Shown piece after piece: positions 7,628 through 14,913 of a DNA stretch of 23,038 nucleotides. Numbering within the stretch: the first letter of the stretch is position 1; every line of letters begins with the position of its first letter. The stretch spans positions 1-23,038 of the forward strand of contig JAWWBL010000020.1 of the NCBI GenBank assembly GCA_033720975.1, given 5' to 3'. The position numbers and the translations under genes were made by a program. Origin of the DNA: JAWWBL01 sp033720975. GTDB taxonomy: Bacteria; Actinomycetota; Acidimicrobiia; Spongiisociales; ZC4RG35. The notes beneath the pieces were generated by a model. That model made no database searches and had not been told where the DNA came from. It worked only from the letters and a program-made list of their open reading frames with translations.

Positions 7628-8183
7628 GCAGGTGATCGGACTCAGCCTCATCAACCTCCCGACGAACGATCAGGATCGCGAGAACGTAGCCGATGGACGC
7701 CCCGACCATGTTGAGGATCACGTCGTCCGTTGCAGCCACCCGGCCCAGAGCGAGCAACTGAACCGTTTCGACCGCAACTGAGAGGAGAAGACAGCCTGCG
7801 AGCACAAGACGCCTGCGGTCGTACCACCCGATAGTCCCGGCAAATCCGATGGGAATGTATAAGAGGACGTTGCCGGCCAACAGAACAGCCGCGAGCGAGG
7901 TCGGAGACGCTGCGATCTGCTCGAGGTCTCCCAGACCTCCGCCGCCGGGGACGAGGACGAGATCTCCGCCGGATTCGAACACGAGTCGTCTACCGCGAAG
8001 ACTGGTGGCCAGGGTCGCGATCAGCGCGAAACCGAGTGTAAAAATGCGGGCAACACGAACTCGTCGTGGGTGCCCGGAGCCCGATGGATTGCTCGGCGTG
8101 CTCGCTGCCAGCAGGACCGTGACGGCAAATACCCCGGCACTGAGCCATATCGCCAGGCCAAAGTTGTCGAAAACCCCTCTCAT
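7608..8183 (-). CDS. VanZ-like membrane protein
   Basis: A 191-residue polytopic membrane protein with about five hydrophobic helices (near residues 8-28, 46-62, 95-118, 125-143 and 155-175). The motif NVLLYIPIGFAG and the segment ATDDVILNMVGASIGYVL match the conserved blocks of the VanZ-like family, named after the teicoplanin-resistance accessory protein; the biochemical role of most members is unknown. The start is ATG 8181-8183, as the ATG ten bases upstream runs into a stop. The stop codon and last six codons are within the tRNA-Leu-derived repeat, so the C-terminus (RGRGGT) was set by the tRNA sequence. It stands alone, 169 bases after hmuV, and no operon partner is evident. Confidence 0.8.
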   Translation of the reverse strand: MRGVFDNFGLAIWLSAGVFAVTVLLAASTPSNPSGSGHPRRVRVARIFTLGFALIATLATSLRGRRLVFESGGDLVLVPGGGGLGDLEQIAASPTSLAAVLLAGNVLLYIPIGFAGTIGWYDRRRLVLAGCLLLSVAVETVQLLALGRVAATDDVILNMVGASIGYVLAILIVRREVDEAESDHLRGRGGT

Positions 8184-8352
8184 ACCCTCATGCTGCCACG
8201 TAGGTGATCCAGCGCGTCTTCTGCTTCGCAGCGACCATGCAGGCTTCCGGGCGGGTATTCGCCGACCACGGATCGCTCGTCATGCGATGGTGACCACCCG
8301 CGTTTCAGCCTTACAGAGGTTGGCAGTTTCGCACACTGGGCGGCCGCCCTGA

Positions 8353-9132
8353 TCAGTCGCCGGGCAGAACTAGAGGGCAGTCGCGGAATGGGTGGTCGAC
8401 GACTGTCAACGGCTGCTGGTAGACCTCGGTGAGTAACCCGGCCAGCAGAACCTCACGTGGTGTCCCGTCGGCAACAATCTCGCCCTGATTCATCAGCACG
8501 ACGCGCCCTGCGTAGACCGCGGCCGCGTTGAGATCGTGCAAAACGACCAACACCGTCTTGCCCTCTCGCGACAGTTCCACAATGAGCTTCAAGACCCTCT
8601 CCTGATGTGCCACGTCGAGGGCAGTAGTCGGCTCGTCGAGCAGGACTATCGGCGCGGCCTGTGCGATCACCCGGGCGAGGGCCACCCTGGCCTGCTCTCC
8701 CTTGGACAGCGTCGTGTAAGGGCGATTTGCGAATTGCAGGGTGTCCGTCTGAGCCATGGCCAGAGAGATCGTCGATTCATCGCGCTCGCGCGTATTGGCT
8801 TCGTCTCTCCTGTGGGGGAATCGGCCCATGGAGACCACCTGAGCGCTGGTGTAGGGGACATCGCTCGAGCCGGTCTGGGTCAAGACGGATCGGACCAAGG
8901 CAAGTTCGCCGGGCAGGGCCTGTGAGGTGTTGATCCCATTGAGATGGACCGTCCCCTGGGTGGGGTGAAGATTGCCGGCCACGAGGCCCAACAATGTCGA
9001 CTTCCCCGCTCCGTTGGGACCTATTACAGCGACCACTTGGCCAGGGACTACATCGAGGTCGATTTCGGATATGAGAGTGGCCTTTCGGATCCGGTAGGTG
9101 AGCTCTTCGATGACGATGGTGGGCTCAGTCAT
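8353..9132 (-). CDS. hmuV: Heme-type ABC transporter ATP-binding protein (HmuV-like)
   Basis: Cytoplasmic ATPase that powers import through the adjacent FecCD permease. The 259 residues include Walker A GPNGAGKST at 38-46, the signature LSKGEQ at 142-147 (Lys in place of the usual second Gly), Walker B IVLLDEPT at 162-169 and the H-loop His 189 (VVLHDLN). The sequence pattern is that of the FepC/BtuD/HmuV group (Fe-siderophore, heme or B12); heme is favoured by the HmuT-like binding protein in the operon. Its ATG (9130-9132) overlaps the permease stop by 8 bases (ATGACTGA). A GGGCGGCCGCCC palindrome at 8338-8349 immediately follows its stop. Confidence 0.92.
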   Translation of the reverse strand: MTEPTIVIEELTYRIRKATLISEIDLDVVPGQVVAVIGPNGAGKSTLLGLVAGNLHPTQGTVHLNGINTSQALPGELALVRSVLTQTGSSDVPYTSAQVVSMGRFPHRRDEANTRERDESTISLAMAQTDTLQFANRPYTTLSKGEQARVALARVIAQAAPIVLLDEPTTALDVAHQERVLKLIVELSREGKTVLVVLHDLNAAAVYAGRVVLMNQGEIVADGTPREVLLAGLLTEVYQQPLTVVDHPFRDCPLVLPGD

Positions 9133-10159
9133 CCCGTCCCCTCGTAAGCAGCCACAGAAACACCGGGCCCCCGAACGCCGCGGTCACCAGCCCCACAGGG
9201 ATCTCGATAGGCTCGATGGCCAGGCGCGCCAACAGATCGGAACCAACGACAAAGACGCCTCCCGCTGCCAATGACATTCCCAGGAGGTGGCGATGGAGGG
9301 GGCCCGTCAGCCGGACGACGATCATTGGGACCAGCAGGCCGACGAAGGCGATGACGCCGGCGGTTCCAACGGTTGCACCGACCGCGGCGCCCGTGGCGAT
9401 CAGCAGCACCGTTCTCACCAGGTCCACGTCGACACCCAGATGACGGGCCTCCGCCTCGCCGAGTCGGAAAATGTCCAACGTGCGCGCCGAGAAGTACATC
9501 ACGACGGCCGCAGCGACACAGAAGAAGAGGATCGTGCCCAATCCTCGCCAGGTTGAGCCGGCGAGACTCCCAAGAAGCCAGAACTCGATCGGGGGGACCC
9601 TCGCTCGGTCGGAGGCAAACACGATGAAGCCGACCCAGGCACTCAAGGCCGCACCCAGGGCCACGCCCGAGAGAATGATCCGGGTGGGGTCGATCGACGG
9701 TCTCTTTGCCAAGCGCCTTACCGCGAATGCCGTGATCACTCCTGCGGCCACTCCACCTGCGATCGCACCCTGAATCCCTCCTGCGGATGCGCCAATCGCG
9801 GCACCGATGGCGGCTCCGGGGCCAATCCCCAGCAGATGCGGATCGGCGAGGTTGTTTCGCAGGGTTCCTTGGAGAACCGCTCCAGTCAGGGCGAGGGTTG
9901 CTCCCACCGTGAGACCGATGAGGAGGCGAGGCATCCGTATGCCCCAAACGACGGCTAGCGCCTGAGCGGAAGGCTCCGGCAGAAAGGAGAGACCCAGCTT
10001 CCCGGTGATCACTCCCAGCACTTCGGGACCGGATAGATCCACCGCGCCGAGCGCCAGCCCTCCCCAGGCTGCGGCGCCGAGGGCCAAACCGAGTACGGGC
10101 CCAGCCCAGCGACGCCTTTGCCTATAGGGGTCTCTGTGTGCCGCTCGCAGTGGATTCAA
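9125..10159 (-). CDS. hmuU: FecCD-family ABC permease (HmuU-like)
   Basis: Inner-membrane permease of an iron-chelate/heme importer, 344 residues with about nine or ten helices. FecCD signatures are visible: IRMPRLLIGLTVGATLALTG early, NNLADPHLLGIGPGAAIG in the middle and GTAGVIAFVGLLVPMIVRL-like text (here GLLVPMIVVRLTGPLHRHLL) near residue 275-295, the loop that contacts the ATPase. The start is a TTG at 10157-10159 that overlaps the TGA stop of hmuT as TTGA, so initiation is probably by re-initiation after hmuT. A rare start codon in a stop-overlap context argues for low, coupled expression. Substrate is inferred from the neighbouring binding protein. Confidence 0.92.
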   Translation of the reverse strand: MNPLRAAHRDPYRQRRRWAGPVLGLALGAAAWGGLALGAVDLSGPEVLGVITGKLGLSFLPEPSAQALAVVWGIRMPRLLIGLTVGATLALTGAVLQGTLRNNLADPHLLGIGPGAAIGAAIGASAGGIQGAIAGGVAAGVITAFAVRRLAKRPSIDPTRIILSGVALGAALSAWVGFIVFASDRARVPPIEFWLLGSLAGSTWRGLGTILFFCVAAAVVMYFSARTLDIFRLGEAEARHLGVDVDLVRTVLLIATGAAVGATVGTAGVIAFVGLLVPMIVVRLTGPLHRHLLGMSLAAGGVFVVGSDLLARLAIEPIEIPVGLVTAAFGGPVFLWLLTRGRDD

Positions 10160-11148
10160 TCAATGTCCGGGTACAGGTCCCCTATGAATTCGGCAAGAGC
10201 CACTCCTACCCGGGGACCCAGGTTGAAGAAGTATGCCTCGTCGTAGGTCAGGAATGCGTTGTCTTCAGCTGCCGGGGTGTCTGCCACACCCGGCAGGGCG
10301 AGGAACGCATCGATTCCGCCCAGCGCCTCGAGGCCTGCCTCCGGGAGCACGATCACGTCCGGCGCCGCGTCGACGAGGGCTTCAGGGGTCAGTGGCGCAG
10401 CCCCAAAGACGCCCGCTTGGGCCCCGGCGTCGATGGCGCCCGCACCCTCGATCATGGCTTGGGTTGCGGTCCCGGCTCCGAACAGAAACACGACCTGCGG
10501 GCCGCGCACGTAGACAAACGCGACTCTCGGGTCAGAGTCGTTCCCAACAACGATGTCACGAGCAGCCTCGATCTCGCCCATGACACGGTCGCTAAGCAAT
10601 GCCCCCTCCTCTGGCACTCCCAGGACTTCTGCTACCTGGTTGATCTTGGCCTCGACGCCGTCCAGGGTGGTCTGTAGCTCGAGGATCACAACCGGAACCC
10701 CCGCACCCCGTAGTTGCTCGATGGCTTCCGGCGGGCCCACCTGGGTATCCCCGATCACCAGGGTTGGTTCAAACCGCAGCACCGCTTCCGCAGTCAGTTG
10801 TTGGGCAAACCCGACGGTCTGACCCTGGTCGTTGAGGGCCGCAGCCTCCGGCGGGTAAGTGGTTGTGACGTCGACCCCGACGACGTTGGATCCCATACCC
10901 AGTTCGTAGATGATCTCGGTGAGGTCTCCATTGAGCGAGACAATGCGGGACACGTCCGAAATGGTGGTCTCGACACCGTCAGCCCCGACGAAGACTCGTT
11001 CTTCGGTAGTGGGTGGTGTGGTCGTCGTAGTCGACGGTTCGGTGACAACGGGTCCAGAGGTTGTCGAGGTAGGCGTCGGTGTGGTGTCGCATGCCGAGAT
11101 GGTCAGGGCTGCGACAACGGCGAACGCGGTCCAGGCTCTTCTTTTCAT
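10156..11148 (-). CDS. hmuT: Heme-type substrate-binding lipoprotein (HmuT-like)
   Basis: Surface lipoprotein that captures the ligand and delivers it to HmuUV. The 330-residue precursor has a signal peptide with lipobox LTISAC (Cys 20), then a Ser/Thr/Pro-rich tether (about 21-50), then a class III periplasmic-binding fold: RIVSLNGDLTEIIYELGMGS followed by VVGVDVTTTYPPEA is the start of the TroA/FhuD-like domain and resembles HmuT heme-binding proteins; the C-terminal lobe begins near PRVAFVYVRG. ATG 11146-11148 has a GGAGG Shine-Dalgarno 6 bases upstream. It lies 18 bases after the multi-pass membrane gene, so the four genes probably form one transcript. A cobalamin or siderophore ligand cannot be excluded from sequence alone. 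Confidence 0.9.
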   Translation of the reverse strand: MKRRAWTAFAVVAALTISACDTTPTPTSTTSGPVVTEPSTTTTTPPTTEERVFVGADGVETTISDVSRIVSLNGDLTEIIYELGMGSNVVGVDVTTTYPPEAAALNDQGQTVGFAQQLTAEAVLRFEPTLVIGDTQVGPPEAIEQLRGAGVPVVILELQTTLDGVEAKINQVAEVLGVPEEGALLSDRVMGEIEAARDIVVGNDSDPRVAFVYVRGPQVVFLFGAGTATQAMIEGAGAIDAGAQAGVFGAAPLTPEALVDAAPDVIVLPEAGLEALGGIDAFLALPGVADTPAAEDNAFLTYDEAYFFNLGPRVGVALAEFIGDLYPDID

Positions 11149-11166
11149 GATTCCTCCAGGTATTGG

Positions 11167-11892
11167 TTACGTGGTCGAGGCGCTGGCACGCCTCTGGCTC
11201 CGGTGGATGGATGTCGCACGATCTCCGGCAATCACTCGATATCCGGCCCATATGAGGAGCAGGCCTATCAGTTCGGTGACATAGAGCACTTCGACGACAC
11301 CGGCGCGGGCGAAGCCGCCGCCGACCCCCGGCAGAATCGCCCCGATCGCGATCAAGACGTTTCCGCGTACCCGCGATCCGGCACCACCTTGTTTGTGGTA
11401 TTTCCACGCCGACCAGATCGCGCCCCCGATGAGGAAGACGACGGCGTACAGATTGACGACCGGTGAGAAGAACCTGACCCATTGCCAGGCCATCACCTCA
11501 CCCGACAGTCGGTTGGGCTCGACGAGGTTGGGGATGATCGGGGTGGAGACGACAAATGCTGCGGCGATCGCGACATAGGTGAGCATGGCCACCGCAAGGC
11601 GGTCGGCCACACGTTTGCTCATGAGCAGGTAGACCGTTCCTTGTGCCAGCGGTCCGGCTCCGAGCAGGGCACCGGCGATGTACCAGGAGCGGAACACCGG
11701 TTCGCTCCACCCGAAGACGGTCGTGAGAGCCTCGGTCAGGGTTCCGACGCCGTAGAGGGCCACTCCGATCATCCACCACATCACGTATCGCGCAGACGGG
11801 TTGCGCCTCCAATGGAGGTAGAGCACGCGTGTGAAAGCAGCTGCGATGAGAGTCGTCAGGATGGGCAGGTAGTGGGTCAGGTTGGTTGACAT
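11167..11892 (-). CDS. Unknown multi-pass (about seven-helix) membrane protein in the heme-uptake operon
   Basis: I do not recognise the family. From ATG 11890-11892 (GGAG 7 bases upstream; the longer frame to 11970 would run into the divergent control region) the product has 241 residues with about seven hydrophobic helices and short basic loops (HWRRNPSARYVMWW, WSAWKYHKQGG). Trp and aromatic residues are frequent around the helix ends. It is the first gene of the operon leading to hmuTUV, with an 18-base gap to hmuT, so a role in sensing, regulating or accepting the imported ligand is possible but purely contextual. Histidines that could ligate heme are few: the HW before RRNPS, and the H in YHKQ. 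No enzymatic motif was found. Confidence 0.8.
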   Translation of the reverse strand: MSTNLTHYLPILTTLIAAAFTRVLYLHWRRNPSARYVMWWMIGVALYGVGTLTEALTTVFGWSEPVFRSWYIAGALLGAGPLAQGTVYLLMSKRVADRLAVAMLTYVAIAAAFVVSTPIIPNLVEPNRLSGEVMAWQWVRFFSPVVNLYAVVFLIGGAIWSAWKYHKQGGAGSRVRGNVLIAIGAILPGVGGGFARAGVVEVLYVTELIGLLLIWAGYRVIAGDRATSIHRSQRRASASTT

Positions 11893-11952
11893 GGGGGTGC
11901 TCCGACGGCGCTTTTCTCCGAGTGAAAGTCGTTGCGACATCGACAACAAGTC

Positions 11953-12008
11953 GAATCGATTCCGACGCACCGTCGAGGGGTCTGGGTCGAGGCGATTCCG
12001 TAGAATCG
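11953..12008. promoter_or_regulatory. Paired GAATCG/CGATTC palindromes in the divergent control region
   Basis: Within the 121 bases between the divergent membrane/heme operon and cyclase gene 1 there is a perfect 10-base palindrome GAATCGATTC (11953-11962) and a second inverted repeat CGATTC-CGTA-GAATCG (11993-12008) built from the same half-sites in the opposite order. Their centres are 43 bases apart, about four helical turns. The second copy covers the TAGAAT -10 box of the cyclase gene. This looks like a cooperative operator; the regulator is unknown. It does not resemble an IdeR/DtxR iron box. Confidence 0.45.
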
Positions 12009-12016
12009 GAAACGTG
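12001..12016 (+). promoter_or_regulatory. Leaderless promoter of hydrolase-cyclase gene 1
   Basis: TAGAAT (12001-12006), then seven bases, then the GTG start at 12014. No Shine-Dalgarno lies before the GTG. This is the spacing expected if transcription starts at or next to the start codon. The same arrangement precedes the paralogue at 13378. A -35 box is not evident. Confidence 0.6.
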
Positions 12017-13345
12017 GAGCCTGAGACCGGATACGCCGTCCTGGACGGCCAACAGATTGCCTATCAGGTGATTGGTGACGGCCCGGTTGACGTCGTCGTC
12101 GCGCCCGCATGGTTCAGCGCTTTCGACACCGAGTGGCAGGAGCCACAGATCCGGCGATGGTTGGAACGTCTCGGGTCGTTTGCCCGTATCATTCGTTTCG
12201 ACCGGAGGGGATCAGGCGCTTCGGACCCCCTCCCCACTGAATCACTGCCGCCGTGGGAAGCGTTCGCCGAGGACATCGCTTGTGTATTGGACGCGGTGGG
12301 GGTGGAGCAGGCATTCGTCTGGGCAGATGGTGACGCCGGGCCGATCGCACTGCTCTTCGCGGCCACGCACCCCGAGAGAGTCCGCGGCCTGATTCTCTTT
12401 GGGACCAGTGCACGCTTCCTGGCCGACGAAGATTACGAATTCGGCATACCCGAGGCGTACATCGATGAGCTTATCGATCAGATGGTTCAAGATTGGGGAA
12501 CCGGCGAATTCGTCGCGGAGATGGTTCCGAGCAGGGCGAACGATCGCGAATTCGTATCTTGGATGGCTCGGCTGATGCGGGCGACCGCCACCCCGTCAGC
12601 GGTGGCTAAGTACATGGAGGCCTCGACCAAGGCCGATGTCCGTGAAGTGCTTCCAACGATCACCCAACCGACGCTGATCTTGCAACCGAAAGACTTCCCG
12701 GTCTTTGGCGTCGACCACGCTCGATACCTGGACGCCAATCTGGCCAACAGCACTCTGGTGGAACTCGATGGCCCAGCTGACGCGTACCCATCGTTCGGCC
12801 TGGCCGATCAGGTCACCAGAGAGACGCAGCGATTCCTCACCGGCGCAGCTCCGGTCACCCCAACCGAGAGGGCCCTGGCGACGGTGTTGTTCACGGACAT
12901 TGTGTCGTCGACGGAGATGGCAACTCAGTTGGGTGATCGGCAGTGGCGGCGGCTGCTCGACCGGCATGACGACACGGTGCGTCGTGATCTGTCGACCCAT
13001 TCTGGCTATCTCGTCAAGAACACTGGTGACGGGATCCTGGCCACCTTCGATGGCCCGGGCAGGGCGGTCGGATTCGCGCGCGCCCTGAATATGAACCTGT
13101 CGAGCATCGGGTTGTCGATCCGGACCGGGATCCACACCGGCGAGATTGAGCAACGCAACGGTGACATCGGTGGTCTGGCCGTTCACCTCGGGGCGCGAAT
13201 AATGGCGGCCGCCGCTGCCGGTGAGATCCTCGTCTCACGGACGGTTAAGGATCTGGTCATTGGGTCGTCGCTCCAGTTCGTGGACCGGGGTGTGCATGCC
13301 TTGAAGGGCATCGACGGGGAGTGGCAGCTCTACGCAGTCGCCTGA
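12014..13345 (+). CDS. Degenerate alpha/beta-hydrolase fused to class III adenylate cyclase (paralogue 1)
   Basis: A 443-residue soluble protein. Residues about 1-278 are an alpha/beta-hydrolase fold (IAYQVIGDGP, RFDRRGSGASDP, LLFAATHPERVRGLILF). The nucleophile elbow reads WADGDAG (103-109), with Gly 106 where family members have Ser, and the late His region reads ADAYPSF with no His, so it is probably a ligand-sensing pseudoenzyme. Residues about 286-443 are a class III cyclase domain: FTDIVSST (metal Asp 295), VKNTGDG (Lys 335, metal Asp 339), Asp 384 and Arg 395; the usual transition-state Asn is His 391. Lys plus Asp predicts ATP as substrate and cAMP as product. The longer upstream frame was rejected: GTG 12014 aligns exactly with the paralogue and has a leaderless -10. 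Both copies lie head to tail, 42 bases apart. Confidence 0.92.
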   Translation: MEPETGYAVLDGQQIAYQVIGDGPVDVVVAPAWFSAFDTEWQEPQIRRWLERLGSFARIIRFDRRGSGASDPLPTESLPPWEAFAEDIACVLDAVGVEQAFVWADGDAGPIALLFAATHPERVRGLILFGTSARFLADEDYEFGIPEAYIDELIDQMVQDWGTGEFVAEMVPSRANDREFVSWMARLMRATATPSAVAKYMEASTKADVREVLPTITQPTLILQPKDFPVFGVDHARYLDANLANSTLVELDGPADAYPSFGLADQVTRETQRFLTGAAPVTPTERALATVLFTDIVSSTEMATQLGDRQWRRLLDRHDDTVRRDLSTHSGYLVKNTGDGILATFDGPGRAVGFARALNMNLSSIGLSIRTGIHTGEIEQRNGDIGGLAVHLGARIMAAAAAGEILVSRTVKDLVIGSSLQFVDRGVHALKGIDGEWQLYAVA

Positions 13346-13377
13346 TTTCCGACGGCTCTGACTGAGGCCCGCTCCCA

Positions 13378-13393
13378 TAGAATCTCGTTGGTG
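13378..13393 (+). promoter_or_regulatory. Leaderless promoter of hydrolase-cyclase gene 2
   Basis: TAGAAT at 13378-13383, seven bases, then GTG 13391-13393. Identical box and spacing to the promoter of the first paralogue, so the second gene probably has its own transcript although only 45 bases separate the reading frames. The GAATCG operator half-sites are not conserved here. Confidence 0.58.
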
Positions 13394-14725
13394 GAACCAC
13401 GCACTGGATATGCCATGCTCGATGGGCAGCGGATCGCCTACCAGGTGATAGGTGACGGCCCGGTGGACCTCGTTTTCTCTCCGGGGTGGTTCAGCACTTT
13501 CGACATCGAGTGGGAGGAGCCGGGCATTCGCGCCTTCCTCGAGCGTCTCGGCTCGTTTTTGAGGGTGATCCGATTCGATCGACGAGGTTCGGGAGCCTCC
13601 GATCCTCTCCCCCGGGACGATCTGCCCCCCTGGGAGGCATTTGCCGAGGACATCGCCGCGGTCATGGACGCGGTTAAGAGTGATTCGGCTTTCCTGTGGG
13701 GAGATGGAGATGGTGGACCCTTAGCTGTTTTGTTTGCAGCCACACACCCCGACCGTGCACGCGGGCTGATTCTCTTCCACACGGCGGCTCGGTTCCTAGC
13801 CGATGAAGGCTACGAGATGGGCATGCCACCGGAGTACGCCGATGAGATCGCGAACCAGTTCGAGGAGAACTGGGGATCTGGCGACATGCTGGCAGGCTTG
13901 GTTCCGAGTCGTGCTGGCGACCCTGAATTCAACAGGTGGGCGGCGCGTCTGATGCGGGCTACCACCACCCCATCGTCGGTTCGGAGGTACATGGATGGCG
14001 TCATCCGTGCGGATGTGAGGGATGCGCTCCCAACGATCGATGTCCCTGCGCTGGTGATGCACCCAGGAGAGAGCCCCCTGTTGGGGATGGACAGTGCTCG
14101 GTACCTTGCCGACCGCATCCCGGAAGCGCGCCTCGTCGAACTCGTCGGACCCCCGGATGTCTACCCGGCATTTGCCCTTGCCGACCAGGTCGTGGCAGAG
14201 ATTCAGAGATTCGTGACCGGAGCCCCGCCGCCTCCCCGAGTGGAGCGTGCTCTGGCAACTGTCCTCTTCACCGACATTGTTTCTTCGACAGCGATTGCGT
14301 CCGAAGCAGGCGACGAACAATGGCATCGGCTGCTCGATCAACATGACACCACGGTGCGCAGGGGCCTCGGCGCCCATTCGGGGAGACTGGTCAAGAACAC
14401 CGGTGACGGGATCCTGGCTACTTTCGACGGCCCGGGTCGGGCCGTCGGTTTTGCCTCGGCGCTCAGATCGGATCTCTCCGGTATTGGTCTGTCGATCCGG
14501 ACCGGCATCCACACCGGGGAGATCGAGTTGCGTAATGGGGATATAGGGGGATTGGCCGTTCATCTCGGAGCACGGATCGTGTCGGCTGCCGGTGCCGGTG
14601 AGATTCTCGTGTCCCGCACGGTGAAGGATCTGGTGATTGGTTCGAATCTCGTTTTTGAGGACCGGGGAACCCACAGTCTCAAGGGCATCGATGGCGAGTG
14701 GCAGCTCTACGCGGTCGCGGTCTGA
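13391..14725 (+). CDS. Degenerate alpha/beta-hydrolase fused to class III adenylate cyclase (paralogue 2)
   Basis: Tandem paralogue of the preceding gene; 444 residues that align without visible gaps from VEPRTGYAMLDG to the C-terminal LKGIDGEWQLYAVA. The hydrolase-like part again lacks the nucleophile (WGDGDGG at 103-109, Gly 106) and the catalytic His (PDVYPAF), so the loss predates the duplication. The cyclase part keeps FTDIVSST (Asp 295), VKNTGDG (Lys 335, Asp 339), Asp 384, Arg 395 and the same His 391 in place of Asn. The middle lid region (about 130-230) and the linker before the cyclase domain (APPPPRV) are the most divergent parts, which suggests the two sense different ligands and share an output. 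A TTG directly before the GTG could add one residue. Class III cyclases work as dimers, so homo- or heterodimers are possible. Confidence 0.92.
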   Translation: MEPRTGYAMLDGQRIAYQVIGDGPVDLVFSPGWFSTFDIEWEEPGIRAFLERLGSFLRVIRFDRRGSGASDPLPRDDLPPWEAFAEDIAAVMDAVKSDSAFLWGDGDGGPLAVLFAATHPDRARGLILFHTAARFLADEGYEMGMPPEYADEIANQFEENWGSGDMLAGLVPSRAGDPEFNRWAARLMRATTTPSSVRRYMDGVIRADVRDALPTIDVPALVMHPGESPLLGMDSARYLADRIPEARLVELVGPPDVYPAFALADQVVAEIQRFVTGAPPPPRVERALATVLFTDIVSSTAIASEAGDEQWHRLLDQHDTTVRRGLGAHSGRLVKNTGDGILATFDGPGRAVGFASALRSDLSGIGLSIRTGIHTGEIELRNGDIGGLAVHLGARIVSAAGAGEILVSRTVKDLVIGSNLVFEDRGTHSLKGIDGEWQLYAVAV

Positions 14726-14913
14726 CGTTCTCGGGGCGAGGAGGCGGGGTCAAGGTTGGGGATAGGGACATGCAGTTGGGGGGACTCTGCAGGTACTACC
14801 TGAACCCCGCTCCTCAAACGTGTTCGAGATGGTTACCACGTCAGCCCCGACGGCAAGTCGGATCAATCCTCTCGCCGCTGCACCGACCTTAGCCGGTCTA
14901 TCGTCCGGCGGCG
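14726..14913. other. Gene-free spacer with a small palindrome
   Basis: No gene is supported in these 188 bases. The only structure seen is CAGGTA-C-TACCTG (14790-14802), a perfect 6-base inverted repeat round one base, about 110 bases before the next gene and possibly an operator. A TATCGT box (14900-14905) lies 8 bases before the next GTG and could be a weak -10. Confidence 0.3.

Noticed and set aside
8338..8349. Perfect palindrome GGGCGGCCGCCC just after the hmuV stop, as a terminator
   Set aside because: It has no loop and no T-run, and short GC palindromes are expected by chance here.
9129..9947. A 272-codon frame on the minus strand within hmuU
   Set aside because: Arg/Gly/Pro-rich out-of-frame reading of the FecCD permease, with no membrane or domain pattern.
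11882..12013. An N-terminal extension of cyclase paralogue 1
   Set aside because: The extra residues have no counterpart in paralogue 2 and would overlap the divergent control region and the -10 box.
13796..14674. A 292-codon minus-strand open frame opposite cyclase gene 2
   Set aside because: It is the antisense of a strongly conserved cyclase domain and has no recognisable domain; long antisense frames are common in GC-rich DNA.
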